From positions 434,001-498,000 of the forward strand of contig NZ_JBGCCH010000002.1 of assembly GCF_041261205.1 (NCBI RefSeq): a DNA stretch of 64,000 bases, in the 5' to 3' direction. The notes under the pieces are model-generated. The model saw only the letters and a list, made by a program, of their open reading frames with translations, searched no databases and was not told where the DNA came from. Positions 17,066 to 28,598 of the stretch are shown here, one piece after another. Position 1 is the first letter of the stretch; each line of letters starts with the position of its first letter. This stretch comes from Catenulispora sp. MAP5-51 (GTDB lineage: Bacteria; Actinomycetota; Actinomycetes; Streptomycetales; Catenulisporaceae). The position numbers and the translations under genes were made by a program.

Positions 17066-19501
17066 TCAGATCGACTGGGCGGAAGCCTCCATCGTCGTGT
17101 CCTCGTCCCCGTTGCGCGGGGCGCCCGGGGCCGGCGGGGCCGCCGCCTCCACCGCCGCGCCGGGGCCGGTGGCCGGGGCGTTGGAGTCCGAGTTGGAGTC
17201 CGAGACGGCGATCGACTTGCGCTTGCTGTTCCACACCGCCACCGCGATGACCGCCAGGGCGGTGATCGCGATCAGGGCGCGGACCGGGGCGTTGGCGGAG
17301 GTGCCGATCGACAGCTGGACCACGGCCGGCACGATCAGGAGGCTGACCAGGTTCATCACCTTGATCAGCGGGTTGATCGCGGGGCCGGCGGTGTCCTTGA
17401 AGGGGTCGCCGATGGTGTCGCCGACGATGGTCGCGGTGTGCGCCTCGGAGCCCTTGCCGCCGAAGTTGCCGTCCTCGACCAGCTTCTTGGCGTTGTCCCA
17501 GGCGCCGCCGGAGTTCGACAGGAAGACCGCCATCAGGACGCCGGCGCCGATGGTGCCGGCCAGGTAGGAGCCCAGGGCTCCGACGCCGAGGGTGAAGCCG
17601 ACCGCGATCGGCGCCATCACCGCCAGCAGACCCGGGGTGACCAGCTCGCGCAGCGAGTCGGTGGTGACGATGTCCACCACGCGGCCGTACTCGGGCCGTC
17701 CGGTGCCCTCCATGATCCCGGGGATCTCCCGGAACTGGCGGCGGACCTCGTACACGACCGCGCCGGCCGCCCGGGACACGGCGTTGATCGCCAGGCCGGA
17801 GAACAGGAACACCACGGACGCGCCGATGATCAGGCCGAACAGGTTGCGCGGGTCGCCGACGTTGAGGATGCCGCCGAACTGCAGGGCCTCCTCCTTGCTG
17901 GACACCGTCGGGTTGTGGACCTGGGCGACCGTCTCGGTGATCTTCTGGGTGAACGCCCCGAACAGCGCGGTCGCGGCCAGCACGGCCGTCGCGATCGCGA
18001 TGCCCTTGGTGATCGCCTTGGTGGTGTTGCCGACCGCGTCCAGCGAGGTCAGCACCTTCGCGCCCTCCTCGCCCACGTCGCCGGACATCTCCGCGATGCC
18101 CTGCGCGTTGTCCGAGACCGGGCCGAAGGTGTCCATCGCGACGATGACGCCGACCGTGGTCAGCAGGCCGGTGCCGGCCATGGCCACCGCGAACAGCGAC
18201 AGGGTCAGCGAGGCGCCGCCGAGCAGGTAGGCCAGGAACACGCCGCCGCCGATCAGCAGCGCCGAGTACACCGCGGACTCCAGGCCGATCCCGATGCCGG
18301 CCAGGACCACGGTCGCCGGGCCCGTCAGCGAGGTCTTGCCGATGTCCTGGACCGGACGCCGGTTGGTCTCGGTGAAGTACCCGGTCAGCACCTGGATGGC
18401 GGCCGCGACCACGATGCCGATCACCACGGCGCCCAGCGCGATCAGGCGCGGGTCCTTGGTCGCGGCGTCGGCCAGCACGCTGGGATCGACGTGGTCCAGC
18501 GAGGAGATCTTGCTGGGCAGGTAGGTGAAGCACGCGATCGCCACCAGCACCACCGCCACCACGGCGCTGACGAAGAAGCCGCGGTTGATCGCCGCCATCG
18601 CGTTCTTGTCCCCCGTGCGCGGGGACACCGCGAAGATGCCGATCACCGCGGTGATGACGCCGAGCGCCGGCACCATCAGCGGGAACACCAGGCCCTGGGT
18701 GCCGAAGGCGATCTTTCCCAGAATCAGTGCGGCGACCAGCGTCACCGCGTAGGATTCGAACAGGTCCGCGGCCATGCCCGCGCAGTCGCCGACGTTGTCG
18801 CCGACGTTGTCCGCGATGGTCGCGGCGTTGCGCGGGTCGTCCTCGGGGATGTTCTGCTCGACCTTGCCGACCAGGTCCGCGCCGACGTCGGCGGCCTTGG
18901 TGAAGATGCCGCCGCCGACGCGCATGAACATCGCCAGCATGGCGGCGCCGAAGCCGAAGCCCTCCAGCACGTTCGGGGCGTTGCCCTTGTAGATCAGCAC
19001 CACCACGGCCGCGCCGAACAGGCCCAGGCCCACGGTGAACATGCCGACCACGCCGCCGGTGCGGAACGCGATCCGCATCGCCCGCGGCGAGCCGGACTCG
19101 TTGGCCGCCGCGGCCACCCGGACGTTCGAGCGCACCGCCAGCCACATGCCGATGTACCCGGTCGTGGCCGAGAAGACGGCTCCGACCAGGAAGAAGATCG
19201 AACGGCCGATGCGCTGCGACCAGTCGTCGGCCGGCAGCGCCAGCAGCAGGAAGAAGGCCACGACAGCGAACATCGCCAACGTACGGAACTGCCGCGCGAG
19301 GTACGCGGACGCGCCTTCTTGCACCGCGGCCGCGATGCGTTTCATATTCTCTGTGCCCTCACTGGCCGCCAGCACCTCTTTGACAAGGATGCCGGCGACG
19401 CCAAGCGCACCTAGGGCGATCACGGCCACCACGAAGATCCAGGCGAGGTTGCCCCCAGCCAAAGGGATCACCGTCGAGCCGCTGTCCGCAATTCGCGGCA
19501 T
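17066..19501 (-). CDS. hppA: Membrane proton-translocating pyrophosphatase, K+-independent type
   Basis: An integral membrane H+-PPase that couples hydrolysis of pyrophosphate to proton export across the cytoplasmic membrane. 811 residues with about 16 hydrophobic helices. The substrate site DVGADLVGKVEQNIPEDDPRN and the second conserved block DNVGDNVGDCAGMAADLFESYA are intact. The segment GNTTKAITKG carries Lys at the position that is Ala in K+-dependent enzymes, so it belongs to the K+-independent class. ATG 19501 has GGAGG upstream. Gene position next to the anti-sigma/bldG pair matches Streptomyces. Confidence 0.97.
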   Translation of the reverse strand: MPRIADSGSTVIPLAGGNLAWIFVVAVIALGALGVAGILVKEVLAASEGTENMKRIAAAVQEGASAYLARQFRTLAMFAVVAFFLLLALPADDWSQRIGRSIFFLVGAVFSATTGYIGMWLAVRSNVRVAAAANESGSPRAMRIAFRTGGVVGMFTVGLGLFGAAVVVLIYKGNAPNVLEGFGFGAAMLAMFMRVGGGIFTKAADVGADLVGKVEQNIPEDDPRNAATIADNVGDNVGDCAGMAADLFESYAVTLVAALILGKIAFGTQGLVFPLMVPALGVITAVIGIFAVSPRTGDKNAMAAINRGFFVSAVVAVVLVAIACFTYLPSKISSLDHVDPSVLADAATKDPRLIALGAVVIGIVVAAAIQVLTGYFTETNRRPVQDIGKTSLTGPATVVLAGIGIGLESAVYSALLIGGGVFLAYLLGGASLTLSLFAVAMAGTGLLTTVGVIVAMDTFGPVSDNAQGIAEMSGDVGEEGAKVLTSLDAVGNTTKAITKGIAIATAVLAATALFGAFTQKITETVAQVHNPTVSSKEEALQFGGILNVGDPRNLFGLIIGASVVFLFSGLAINAVSRAAGAVVYEVRRQFREIPGIMEGTGRPEYGRVVDIVTTDSLRELVTPGLLAVMAPIAVGFTLGVGALGSYLAGTIGAGVLMAVFLSNSGGAWDNAKKLVEDGNFGGKGSEAHTATIVGDTIGDPFKDTAGPAINPLIKVMNLVSLLIVPAVVQLSIGTSANAPVRALIAITALAVIAVAVWNSKRKSIAVSDSNSDSNAPATGPGAAVEAAAPPAPGAPRNGDEDTTMEASAQSI

Positions 19502-19800
19502 GCGTCCTCCACTGTGACGATCCGTATTCCGACGCTGTAACTCAGATCACAGCCAATGGCAGGGGAGTCTACGCGCGAATACACGAGGTCGGTCAACAGA
19601 TCGTTTCGCCGACCTCACGGATCGCTATGTGATGAAGGACACTTTTCACTCGGTTTGGTGAATGGAAGCGTCGCTTGATGTGGGGTGATGCCCAAAGAAT
19701 CGGCGGGGCGGCCATGGATGGGGCGCCCCGCCGCGAAGAGTTGCGACCGCCTGCAGTTCGGGCCTACTGCGATGGCCCGAACCGGCGTTCATATAAGTGT
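19502..19800. other. Intergenic region upstream of hppA
   Basis: About 300 bases between hppA and the end of the anti-sigma gene. It must contain the hppA promoter. I see no gene, hairpin terminator or obvious operator in it. Confidence 0.4.
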
Positions 19801-20325
19801 TCAGAAATCCTTGACGGGCCAACCCATACGGACCGCACCGCCCTCGGATCCGGAGGTGATGTCGAGATCGTCCACCAGCCCGGTCAGGACCGCCAGACCC
19901 ATCTCGGCGTCGTCGAGGTCCTCCTCGTCCTCCGGCTGCGCCGCCGTCTCACCCTCGGCGGCGGCCGGGGCGCCGACCCCGTCGCGGGGACCGGGTACCG
20001 CACCGGAGACCTTGTCGGCCACGGTCACCACGAACCGGTCGGGCACCAGGCCCGAGCCGGAGGCGTCGATCGCGTCCAGCACCACGACCACCGGCTCGCC
20101 GGGGCAGTGCCGCTGGTGCAGGCCGACCGCCCGGGAACAGGCCTCGCCGACGGCCAGGCGGACCTCGTCGAGCAGCCCGGCCTCCACGCCGACCCGGCGG
20201 GCGTGGGCGACCGCGACCAGGCGCGCGGTCCTGACGTGCTCGGGCTGCGGGGTGAACCGCAGCAGAACGGCCGTGGCGCTCTCCGTCTTGGCCACCGTGC
20301 CGACGGCCGACGATTGCGCATCCAT
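19801..20325 (-). CDS. Anti-sigma factor-like ATPase, ApgA-like partner of BldG
   Basis: A 174-residue GHKL-type (RsbW-like) protein. The N-box region reads EAGLLDEVRLAVGEACSRAVGLHQ, where Glu and Arg replace the usual EAxxNAxxH, and the C-terminal GLAVLTGLVDDLDI corresponds to the ATP-lid G boxes; an acidic insert (EDEEDLDDAE) lies between. Anti-sigma factors of this class bind a sigma factor or, when bound by a dephosphorylated antagonist, release it. It follows bldG by 108 bases on the same strand, the same order as bldG and its downstream anti-sigma gene in Streptomyces coelicolor. ATG 20325 begins MDAQSSAVG. Confidence 0.85.
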   Translation of the reverse strand: MDAQSSAVGTVAKTESATAVLLRFTPQPEHVRTARLVAVAHARRVGVEAGLLDEVRLAVGEACSRAVGLHQRHCPGEPVVVVLDAIDASGSGLVPDRFVVTVADKVSGAVPGPRDGVGAPAAAEGETAAQPEDEEDLDDAEMGLAVLTGLVDDLDITSGSEGGAVRMGWPVKDF

Positions 20326-20433
20326 GTTGGCAGACCCCTTAGGAACAAGTACGGGATGGGACGGCCGGAGGCGGGCCCCGGTGCGCGGCGAGAGCTCTCG
20401 CACGGCGCGGCCGGCGAAGCCCGCCGGGCCCGG

Positions 20434-20775
20434 CTAGTCGACCGCGGTGACGGCCTGCTCCACGCTGTCGCTGATCGGGAAGACCTTGGTCAGGCCGGTG
20501 ATCCGGAAGATCTTCAGGATCCGCTCCTGGGTGCAGACCAGGCGCAGCGAGCCGTCGTGCGCCCGGACCCGCTTCAGGCCGCCGACCAGCACGCCCAGGC
20601 CCGTGGAGTCCAGGAAGTCGACGTCCTCCATGTCCACGATCAGGTGGTACTTCCCGGCACCGACCAGCTCGACCAACTGCTCCCGGAGCTTGGGAGCGGT
20701 GTACACGTCGATCTCCCCGCCGACCTTGACGATCGTCCGGCCGTTCTCGTCTCGCGTCTCCAGCTTCAGGTCCAC
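20434..20775 (-). CDS. bldG: Anti-sigma factor antagonist BldG
   Basis: STAS-domain anti-anti-sigma factor needed for aerial growth and antibiotic production in Streptomyces. 113 residues; the central stretch [18 protein letters not shown] and the phosphorylation site [20 protein letters not shown], with Ser57 as acceptor, are almost the same as in Streptomyces BldG. The C-terminal [17 protein letters not shown] is also conserved. GTG 20775 has GGAGG six bases upstream. It is transcribed away from the helicase gene, with 262 bases of leader between them that probably contain the bldG promoters. Confidence 0.95.
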   Translation of the reverse strand: MDLKLETRDENGRTIVKVGGEIDVYTAPKLREQLVELVGAGKYHLIVDMEDVDFLDSTGLGVLVGGLKRVRAHDGSLRLVCTQERILKIFRITGLTKVFPISDSVEQAVTAVD

Positions 20776-21037
20776 TGCCGGCCTCCAAAATGGTGCCTAC
20801 CCGCCGCGGCGGGGGTGAGAAAAGGTGTGTCCTCGGCAACACAAAATACAGCTTCACCCGGGTCAGGGCTTGAGCACAGTCAATCACCTCGGGATGACAC
20901 TCGGCCACGATTCGCGTCAAGTGCCCTCTAATGGTGCGTCGTCCTGCGCCTATGATCGCGCGCCGACGGGTGTCTGGGGGGCGCGCGTGGCCGGAAGGTC
21001 GTGTCGTGTCGGGTTCCGTGTCGGATACTGGTCTGCG

Positions 21038-23458
21038 ATGTCGCCGATTTCTCCCTACCAGCAAAACCCCGGCACGGGCGGTGTGTCCACACCGGCACCG
21101 GCACTGAATGCTGCCAATACGGAGAACGGCGCTATCCCGGCAACGCTGGAGAGGCTGATCTCGGTTCCCGCGTCGCGCGCGGAGCGAGTGACGCATGTGC
21201 GCGTGGTACCGGCCCGGGACGCGGAGCACGGCGAGTGGCCGGAGTGGGCCGACGAAGCCGTGGTGCACGGGTTCCGCGAGGCCGGCGGCGTCGCCCGGCC
21301 CTGGCTGCACCAGGTCGCGGCGGCCGAGGCGGCGCGGGCGGGGCAGCATGTGACCCTGGCGACCGGCACCGCCTCCGGCAAATCGATGGGCTTCCAGCTG
21401 CCGGCCCTGACCGCGATCCGCGAGAACGCGGGCACCACGCTGTACCTGGCCCCGACGAAGGCGCTGGCCGCAGACCAACTCAGGCGTCTCACTCGGTTGG
21501 ACGTACCGGGGGTCCGCGCGGGCCTGCTGGACGGCGACACGGACGCCGAGGCCCGCGACTGGGTCCGCCGCTACGCGAACTACGTCCTGAGCAACCCGGA
21601 CATGCTGCACTACTCGATGCTGCCGGGCCACGCGCGCTGGGCCCCGTTCCTGCGCAAGCTCCGCTATGTCGTCATCGACGAGTGCCACACCTATAAAGGG
21701 GTCTTCGGCTCGCACGTGGCGGCGGTCCTGCGGCGGCTGCGCCGCATCTGCGCCCGCTACGGCGCCAGTCCGACCTTCATACTGGCCTCGGCCACGACCG
21801 CCGACCCGGCCGTGTCGGCCTCCCGGCTCACCGGGGTCGAGGTCGCCGCGGTCACCGACGACTCCTCCCCGCGCGGTCCTCTGGTGTTCGCCCTGTGGGA
21901 GCCTCCCCTGACGACCTTCATCGGGGAACGCGGAGCGCCGGTACGGCGGTCCGCTACAGCGGAAGCCGCGGACCTGCTGACGGACTTGGTGCTGGACGAC
22001 GTCCGCACCGTCGTCTTCACCCGGTCCCGCCGCGGCGCCGAACAGGTGTCGATGCAGACGCGCGACTACCTGGAGGAGCGCCGCACCGGATACGGCAAAC
22101 GCATCGCGGCCTATCGCGGCGGCTACCTGAAGACCGAACGCCGCGCGCTGGAAGCCGCCCTGCACATGGACCCGGCCAAGGACGGCGCCCTCGTCGGCCT
22201 GGCCGCCACGACCGCCCTGGAGCTCGGCGTGGACGTCGCAGGGCTCGACGCCGTCCTGATGGCCGGGTTCCCCGGTACCCGCGCCTCCCTGTGGCAACAG
22301 GCGGGGCGCGCTGGAAGGGCCGGACAGGGCGCGCTGGCCGTCCTCATCGCCCGCGACGACCCGCTGGACACCTACCTGGTCCACCACTCCGAGTCGATCT
22401 TCGACCGGCCGGTCGAGGCGTCGGTGCTGGACCCTGACAACCCCTACGTATTGGCGCCGCACCTGTGCGCGGCCGCCGCGGAACTCCCTATTACGGATTC
22501 CGACTTGTCATTGTTCGGCCCGACTTCCGAAGCGCTGCTCTCGGACCTCACCCGCCGCGAGTACCTCCGCCGCCGCCCCACCGGCTGGTACTGGACCCGG
22601 CGCGAGCGCCCCTCCGCGCTGACCGACCTGCGCGGCACCGGCGGGCCGTCGGTCCGCATCGTCGAGGACAAGACCGGCCGCCTGCTCGGGACCGTGGACG
22701 AGGGCGCCTCGCACTCCACGGTGCACGACGGAGCCGTGTACCTGCACCAGGGCCACACGTACCTGGTGGACAAGCTGGACCTGGAGCAGAACATAGCGCT
22801 GGTGCACCGGGCGAACCCGGACTACACCACGATGGCCCGCGACGTGGTCCAGGTGGGGATCCTGGAGACGGAGCAGACCCAGGACTGGGGCGACGCCTCC
22901 CTGCACTTCGGTTCGGTCGAGGTGAGCACGCAGGTGGTCTCGTACCTGAAGCGCAAGGCCGGCACCGGCCAGATCGTCGAGACCAAGCCGCTGGACCTCC
23001 CCGAACGCATCCTGCGCACCCGCGCGGTCTGGTGGACCGTCGACCCGGCCGCCCTGCGCGACGCCGAACTCGACGCCGCCATGAGCGCCGGCGCAGCGCA
23101 CGCCGCCGAACACGCCTCCATCGGCCTGCTCCCGCTGTTCACCCCGTGCGACCGCTGGGACATCGGCGGCGTCTCGATGCCGATGCATCCGGACACCGAG
23201 CGCCTCACCGTGTTCGTCTACGACGGCCACCCCGGCGGCGCGGGCTTCGCCGAGCGGGCCTACGGCGCGGCCGTGGCGTGGCTCACGGCGACCCGGGACG
23301 TGATCGCGGCGTGTGAATGCGTGGAGGGCTGCCCGTCCTGCGTGCAGTCGCCGAAGTGCGGGAACGGGAACAACCCCTTGGACAAGTCCGGTGCGGCCCG
23401 CCTGCTGAACCTGGTCCTGACCTGCGCACAGGAAGGACCCCCGCCCGGGACCCGGTAG
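21038..23458 (+). CDS. DEAD/DEAH-box helicase with DUF1998 domain (MrfA-like)
   Basis: An 806-residue superfamily 2 helicase. Motif I is TGTASGKS (motif Q-like LHQVAAAE before it), motif II is DECH, motif III SATT, and motif VI QQAGRAGR. The C-terminal DUF1998 region ends with CECVEGCPSCVQSPKCGN, the four-cysteine zinc site seen in Bacillus MrfA, a helicase needed for repair of mitomycin adducts. It is the same gene found divergent from bldG in Streptomyces. No mrfB-type exonuclease follows. ATG 21038 begins MSPISPYQQ; the frame is open upstream and the ribosome-binding site is weak. Confidence 0.9.
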   Translation: MSPISPYQQNPGTGGVSTPAPALNAANTENGAIPATLERLISVPASRAERVTHVRVVPARDAEHGEWPEWADEAVVHGFREAGGVARPWLHQVAAAEAARAGQHVTLATGTASGKSMGFQLPALTAIRENAGTTLYLAPTKALAADQLRRLTRLDVPGVRAGLLDGDTDAEARDWVRRYANYVLSNPDMLHYSMLPGHARWAPFLRKLRYVVIDECHTYKGVFGSHVAAVLRRLRRICARYGASPTFILASATTADPAVSASRLTGVEVAAVTDDSSPRGPLVFALWEPPLTTFIGERGAPVRRSATAEAADLLTDLVLDDVRTVVFTRSRRGAEQVSMQTRDYLEERRTGYGKRIAAYRGGYLKTERRALEAALHMDPAKDGALVGLAATTALELGVDVAGLDAVLMAGFPGTRASLWQQAGRAGRAGQGALAVLIARDDPLDTYLVHHSESIFDRPVEASVLDPDNPYVLAPHLCAAAAELPITDSDLSLFGPTSEALLSDLTRREYLRRRPTGWYWTRRERPSALTDLRGTGGPSVRIVEDKTGRLLGTVDEGASHSTVHDGAVYLHQGHTYLVDKLDLEQNIALVHRANPDYTTMARDVVQVGILETEQTQDWGDASLHFGSVEVSTQVVSYLKRKAGTGQIVETKPLDLPERILRTRAVWWTVDPAALRDAELDAAMSAGAAHAAEHASIGLLPLFTPCDRWDIGGVSMPMHPDTERLTVFVYDGHPGGAGFAERAYGAAVAWLTATRDVIAACECVEGCPSCVQSPKCGNGNNPLDKSGAARLLNLVLTCAQEGPPPGTR

Positions 23459-23468
23459 CGTTGGCGCA

Positions 23469-25286
<1,818 letters not shown>

Positions 25287-25437
25287 ACGGGGGCCGACTT
25301 GGCCTCCGGTGCGCACCGGAGGCCGGAGCAAGGGGGAGGCGCGTGGCACAGTACGCGGACGGACGGCCGGGACAGGCCGCGTGTCCGCTTTGCCGCGCGC
25401 GCGACCGGACCCGGAACCGCTGCGGTGGGGGACGATC

Positions 25438-27726
25438 ATGAGCACGACCACGGACACCGCCACACCGGGGGCGGACATGGGGGAACCGTCCGGGGGCGGA
25501 TCCGCGCCGAAGGACCCGTACATCCGCGGCACGGACGAGACCGTCCTGCTGGACCTGCGCGAACTGCGGGCCCAGGAGGCGGCGGACAAGGCGGCGCGCG
25601 AGGCGGCCGCCGGGCGCGGCGCGGGCGCGGAGCTCGCGACCACCGGGACTGCCGGGGCCGCCGGAACCATCGAAGTCGCCGGCACCGCCGGCACCACCGG
25701 GGCGGAGCTGGAGCGCTACCACGGCTCGCACCGCCGCGACGCCGTGCTGTACGCCGACGGCGGCACCGCGATCCCCCTGGACCGGGTCCGCGAGGTCTGC
25801 CACGACCTGCGCCAGCCGGTCGCCGCGATCCTGATGCTGGCCTCGGCGGCCGAACTGCGGCCGGACGTCCCCGAGCGGGTCCGGGACGTGCTGGGGGAGA
25901 TCATGTCCCAGACCGAGGAGATATCCGCCACGGTCCGCCAGTTCCTCGACGACGCCAAACAGGGCGTCGACGGCCTCGGCGCACCGGTCCCGTGCAACGT
26001 CGCGGGCCTGGCGGCGGAGTCCGTGGAGCGCTGGCGGGCCACCTTCGACGGCGCCCTGGACCTGGCCGCCGCCGAGGACCCGCTGCACGTGACGGTCGAC
26101 CCGGTCCTGTTCAAGCGGGCCCTGGGCAACGTCCTGTCCAACGGCACCCGCGCCGCCGGCGACACCGGCCGCGTCCAGGTGACCGTCCGCCGCTTCGAGA
26201 CCGCCGAGGGCGAACGCGCGGTGATCGAGGTCGACGACAGCGGCCCCGGCTTCGGCAACATCCCCAGCGGCCACGGCCTCGGCCTGGCCGTGGTCCGCCG
26301 CACCATAGAGGCGGCCGGCGGCTCGGTGGAACTGGCCGAGGGCCCCCTGGGCGGCGCCCTGGTCCGCCTGGTCCTCCCGGTCACCCCGATCCGCCCCCTG
26401 AGCGCCGACGACGAGCTGACGAAGACCTTCCACGGCGAGATCTCCCTGTCGCAGCTGGCCGCGGAACTCGCGGCGGGCGGCCCCGGCCGGCACCCGGCGC
26501 TGGCGGAGTTCGAGGGCGGGCTGTTCGACGACGATCTCTTCGACGAGGACGACGACGACTTCGAGGACGGCTTCGAAGGCGGTTTCGAAGGCGGTTTCGA
26601 GGACGAGGACGAGGCCGACGACGAGGAGGAGTTCGCGGAGGAGTTCGCGGAGGTTGTCGAGACCCCGGCGCCCGCCGCTCCCTCGCTGACCGGCGGCCAC
26701 GCGTTCCTGACCAAGCTCAGCGCCTGGCCGGAGCCGATGGCGATCCCGAGCACGCAGGAGCAGCTGGCGATCGGCGGGCCCGCGGGGCCGGGGAACCCGT
26801 TCGCGGCCCGGGCGACGGAGCAGCAGGAGGCGGTCGCGGTCGCCCCCGCAACGCCACCGCCCGCAACGCTCCCCCCGGCAACTCCCTCGCCGGCCATCGC
26901 ACCGCCGGCCGACAACCGCACCTACTTCGGCCTGCCGCTGAAGGACGACCCGGCGCCCCAGAACCGCCTCTACGGCGGATCCGCGGACATCGCCGCACAC
27001 CCGGTCCCCGCCAGCGTGTTCGCCGCACACCAGAACGCCGCGCACACACCTCAGGCCCCCGGCGAGATCGCCGCCGCCGCGCACCAGGGCCGGTCGGCGG
27101 CGCAGGGCCCTGCCGCCCAGCTGCCCGCTGCTCCCGCTCAGCCGCCTGCTGCCGCACCGGCCTTTCCCGCGCTGTCACCGGCGGCCAACCTGCCCGCGTC
27201 CCCGCTGGCCGGTCCGGCGCAGCCCGCCGCCCGGCCCTCGGTCGCCTTGCCTGGCGCCGCGCCAGCCGCTCAGGCTCCTGCCGCCGTGCCTGCCGCCTTC
27301 GCCGCACCGGTCACGCCCTCGGCGCAGGCCGCCGAGCCACCCGCCGCCGCGCCTGCCTTCGCCGGTCCGGTAGCGCCCTCGGCGCAGCCCGCCGCCACGG
27401 TGCCGCCCACCGGCCACCCCTCGGCCGCCGAGCCGCCCGCCGCGCCAGCCACTCAGGCCCCTGCCGCCGCGCCTACCGCCTTCGCCGCACCGGAAGCCGC
27501 CCAGCCCACCGAAGCCACCCCCGCCACCACCCCCACCGAACCCACCTTCGACCCCGGCGACACCCAGCCCCTCCACATCATCCCCACCGGTCAGGACGAC
27601 ACCGCCCTCGCCTCGATCCAGCTCCCCTCCCAGGCGACCCTGACCCATCCGCCGCGCATTCCCGCCTCGGCGCTGCAGCCGGTCGCCTCGGTCCAGCTCT
27701 CCCTGCTCCCAGGAGGCGCTTTCTGA
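25438..27726 (+). CDS. Soluble histidine kinase with long Ala/Pro-rich tail
   Basis: A 762-residue kinase without membrane segments. The H box is VCHDLRQPVAAILMLASAAE (His about 122). The GHKL ATPase follows with N box ALGNVLSNGTRAAG, G1 box DDSGPGFG and G2 GHGLGLAVVRR, ending near residue 330. Then come an acidic repeat FEGGFEGGFEDEDEADD and about 350 residues rich in Ala, Pro and Thr with no recognised domain. The stop overlaps the start of the next response regulator gene by one base (TGATG), so the two are translationally coupled. GTGGGG lies upstream of ATG 25438. The stimulus is unknown. Confidence 0.88.
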   Translation: MSTTTDTATPGADMGEPSGGGSAPKDPYIRGTDETVLLDLRELRAQEAADKAAREAAAGRGAGAELATTGTAGAAGTIEVAGTAGTTGAELERYHGSHRRDAVLYADGGTAIPLDRVREVCHDLRQPVAAILMLASAAELRPDVPERVRDVLGEIMSQTEEISATVRQFLDDAKQGVDGLGAPVPCNVAGLAAESVERWRATFDGALDLAAAEDPLHVTVDPVLFKRALGNVLSNGTRAAGDTGRVQVTVRRFETAEGERAVIEVDDSGPGFGNIPSGHGLGLAVVRRTIEAAGGSVELAEGPLGGALVRLVLPVTPIRPLSADDELTKTFHGEISLSQLAAELAAGGPGRHPALAEFEGGLFDDDLFDEDDDDFEDGFEGGFEGGFEDEDEADDEEEFAEEFAEVVETPAPAAPSLTGGHAFLTKLSAWPEPMAIPSTQEQLAIGGPAGPGNPFAARATEQQEAVAVAPATPPPATLPPATPSPAIAPPADNRTYFGLPLKDDPAPQNRLYGGSADIAAHPVPASVFAAHQNAAHTPQAPGEIAAAAHQGRSAAQGPAAQLPAAPAQPPAAAPAFPALSPAANLPASPLAGPAQPAARPSVALPGAAPAAQAPAAVPAAFAAPVTPSAQAAEPPAAAPAFAGPVAPSAQPAATVPPTGHPSAAEPPAAPATQAPAAAPTAFAAPEAAQPTEATPATTPTEPTFDPGDTQPLHIIPTGQDDTALASIQLPSQATLTHPPRIPASALQPVASVQLSLLPGGAF

Positions 27727-28472
27727 TGCCCACCAGGATCGTGCTCTGCGACGACCACACCCTGCTCACCGAGTCCCTGGCCGCCTCGCTGGCCGCGAAG
27801 GGCTACCAGGTCGAGGCCGTGACCTCGACGCCGGCGCAGGGGTTGGCCGCTGTGGCGTCCCTGGATCCGGACATCCTCATGCTCGACGTGCACTTCCCGA
27901 TGACCGTCTCGGCGCGGGCCGCCGCGTCGCCGCTGGCCACGGCCGGGGAGCAGGCGTTCCCGGTGTCGCGGCCGGGGAGTCGGATGGTGACGGCCGGGCT
28001 GGAGCTGGCGCGGGCGGTGCTGGAGCGGCATCCGCGGACCAAGGTGCTGATGGTCTCGGCGACCGATGATCCGGCGATCGTCAGCGCCGCGCTGGATCTG
28101 GGGGTTTCCGGTTTCACGCGCAAGGACCAGCGGATCGACGGGATCGTGCAGATCCTGGAGCGGGTCGCGGCCGGCGAGGTGGCGGTGGATCCGGAGCTGC
28201 TGCGGGCGGCGGTGCGGCATCTGAAGGCGCCGGACGTCGACCAGGCCGAGCGGACGCTGCGCTACCTGACGCCGCGCGAGCGCGAGGTGCTGCGGCGGAT
28301 CGTCGAGGGCGAGTCCACCAAGCAGATCGCCCGGGCCATGGACATCGCGCAGTCCACGGCCCGCACCCACGTGCAGAACGTGCTGGTCAAGCTGGGTGCG
28401 CACTCCCGGGTCGAGGCCTCGGCGATCGTCGCCCGGGTCGGCGCGGTGGACCGGCTGGGCGCCTCGCAGTAA
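27726..28472 (+). CDS. NarL/FixJ-type response regulator with an insertion in the receiver
   Basis: A 248-residue regulator coupled to the preceding histidine kinase. The receiver has the acidic pair in VLCDDHTLLTES, phospho-acceptor Asp54 in DILMLDVHFPM, SAT in MVSATDD and the Lys in FTRKDQ. Between the acceptor loop and AGLELARAVL there are about 30 extra residues (ASPLATAGEQAFPVSRPGSR and flanks) absent from normal receivers. The C-terminal LuxR HTH reads LTPREREVLRRIVEGESTKQ and ARTHVQNVLVKLGAHSRVEA. It probably controls local targets or the following genes. Confidence 0.93.
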   Translation: MPTRIVLCDDHTLLTESLAASLAAKGYQVEAVTSTPAQGLAAVASLDPDILMLDVHFPMTVSARAAASPLATAGEQAFPVSRPGSRMVTAGLELARAVLERHPRTKVLMVSATDDPAIVSAALDLGVSGFTRKDQRIDGIVQILERVAAGEVAVDPELLRAAVRHLKAPDVDQAERTLRYLTPREREVLRRIVEGESTKQIARAMDIAQSTARTHVQNVLVKLGAHSRVEASAIVARVGAVDRLGASQ

Positions 28473-28598
28473 CCGCCGGCGACGCCCCGGTGAACCGGCG
28501 GGGCCCGCGTCTAGACATGCGTCTACGTCATTTGGAGTACCGGCGGCTCCACTACATGGTGGTGGGCGGAAGCCCCGCGGCTTGCGAGGATGGGGAGC

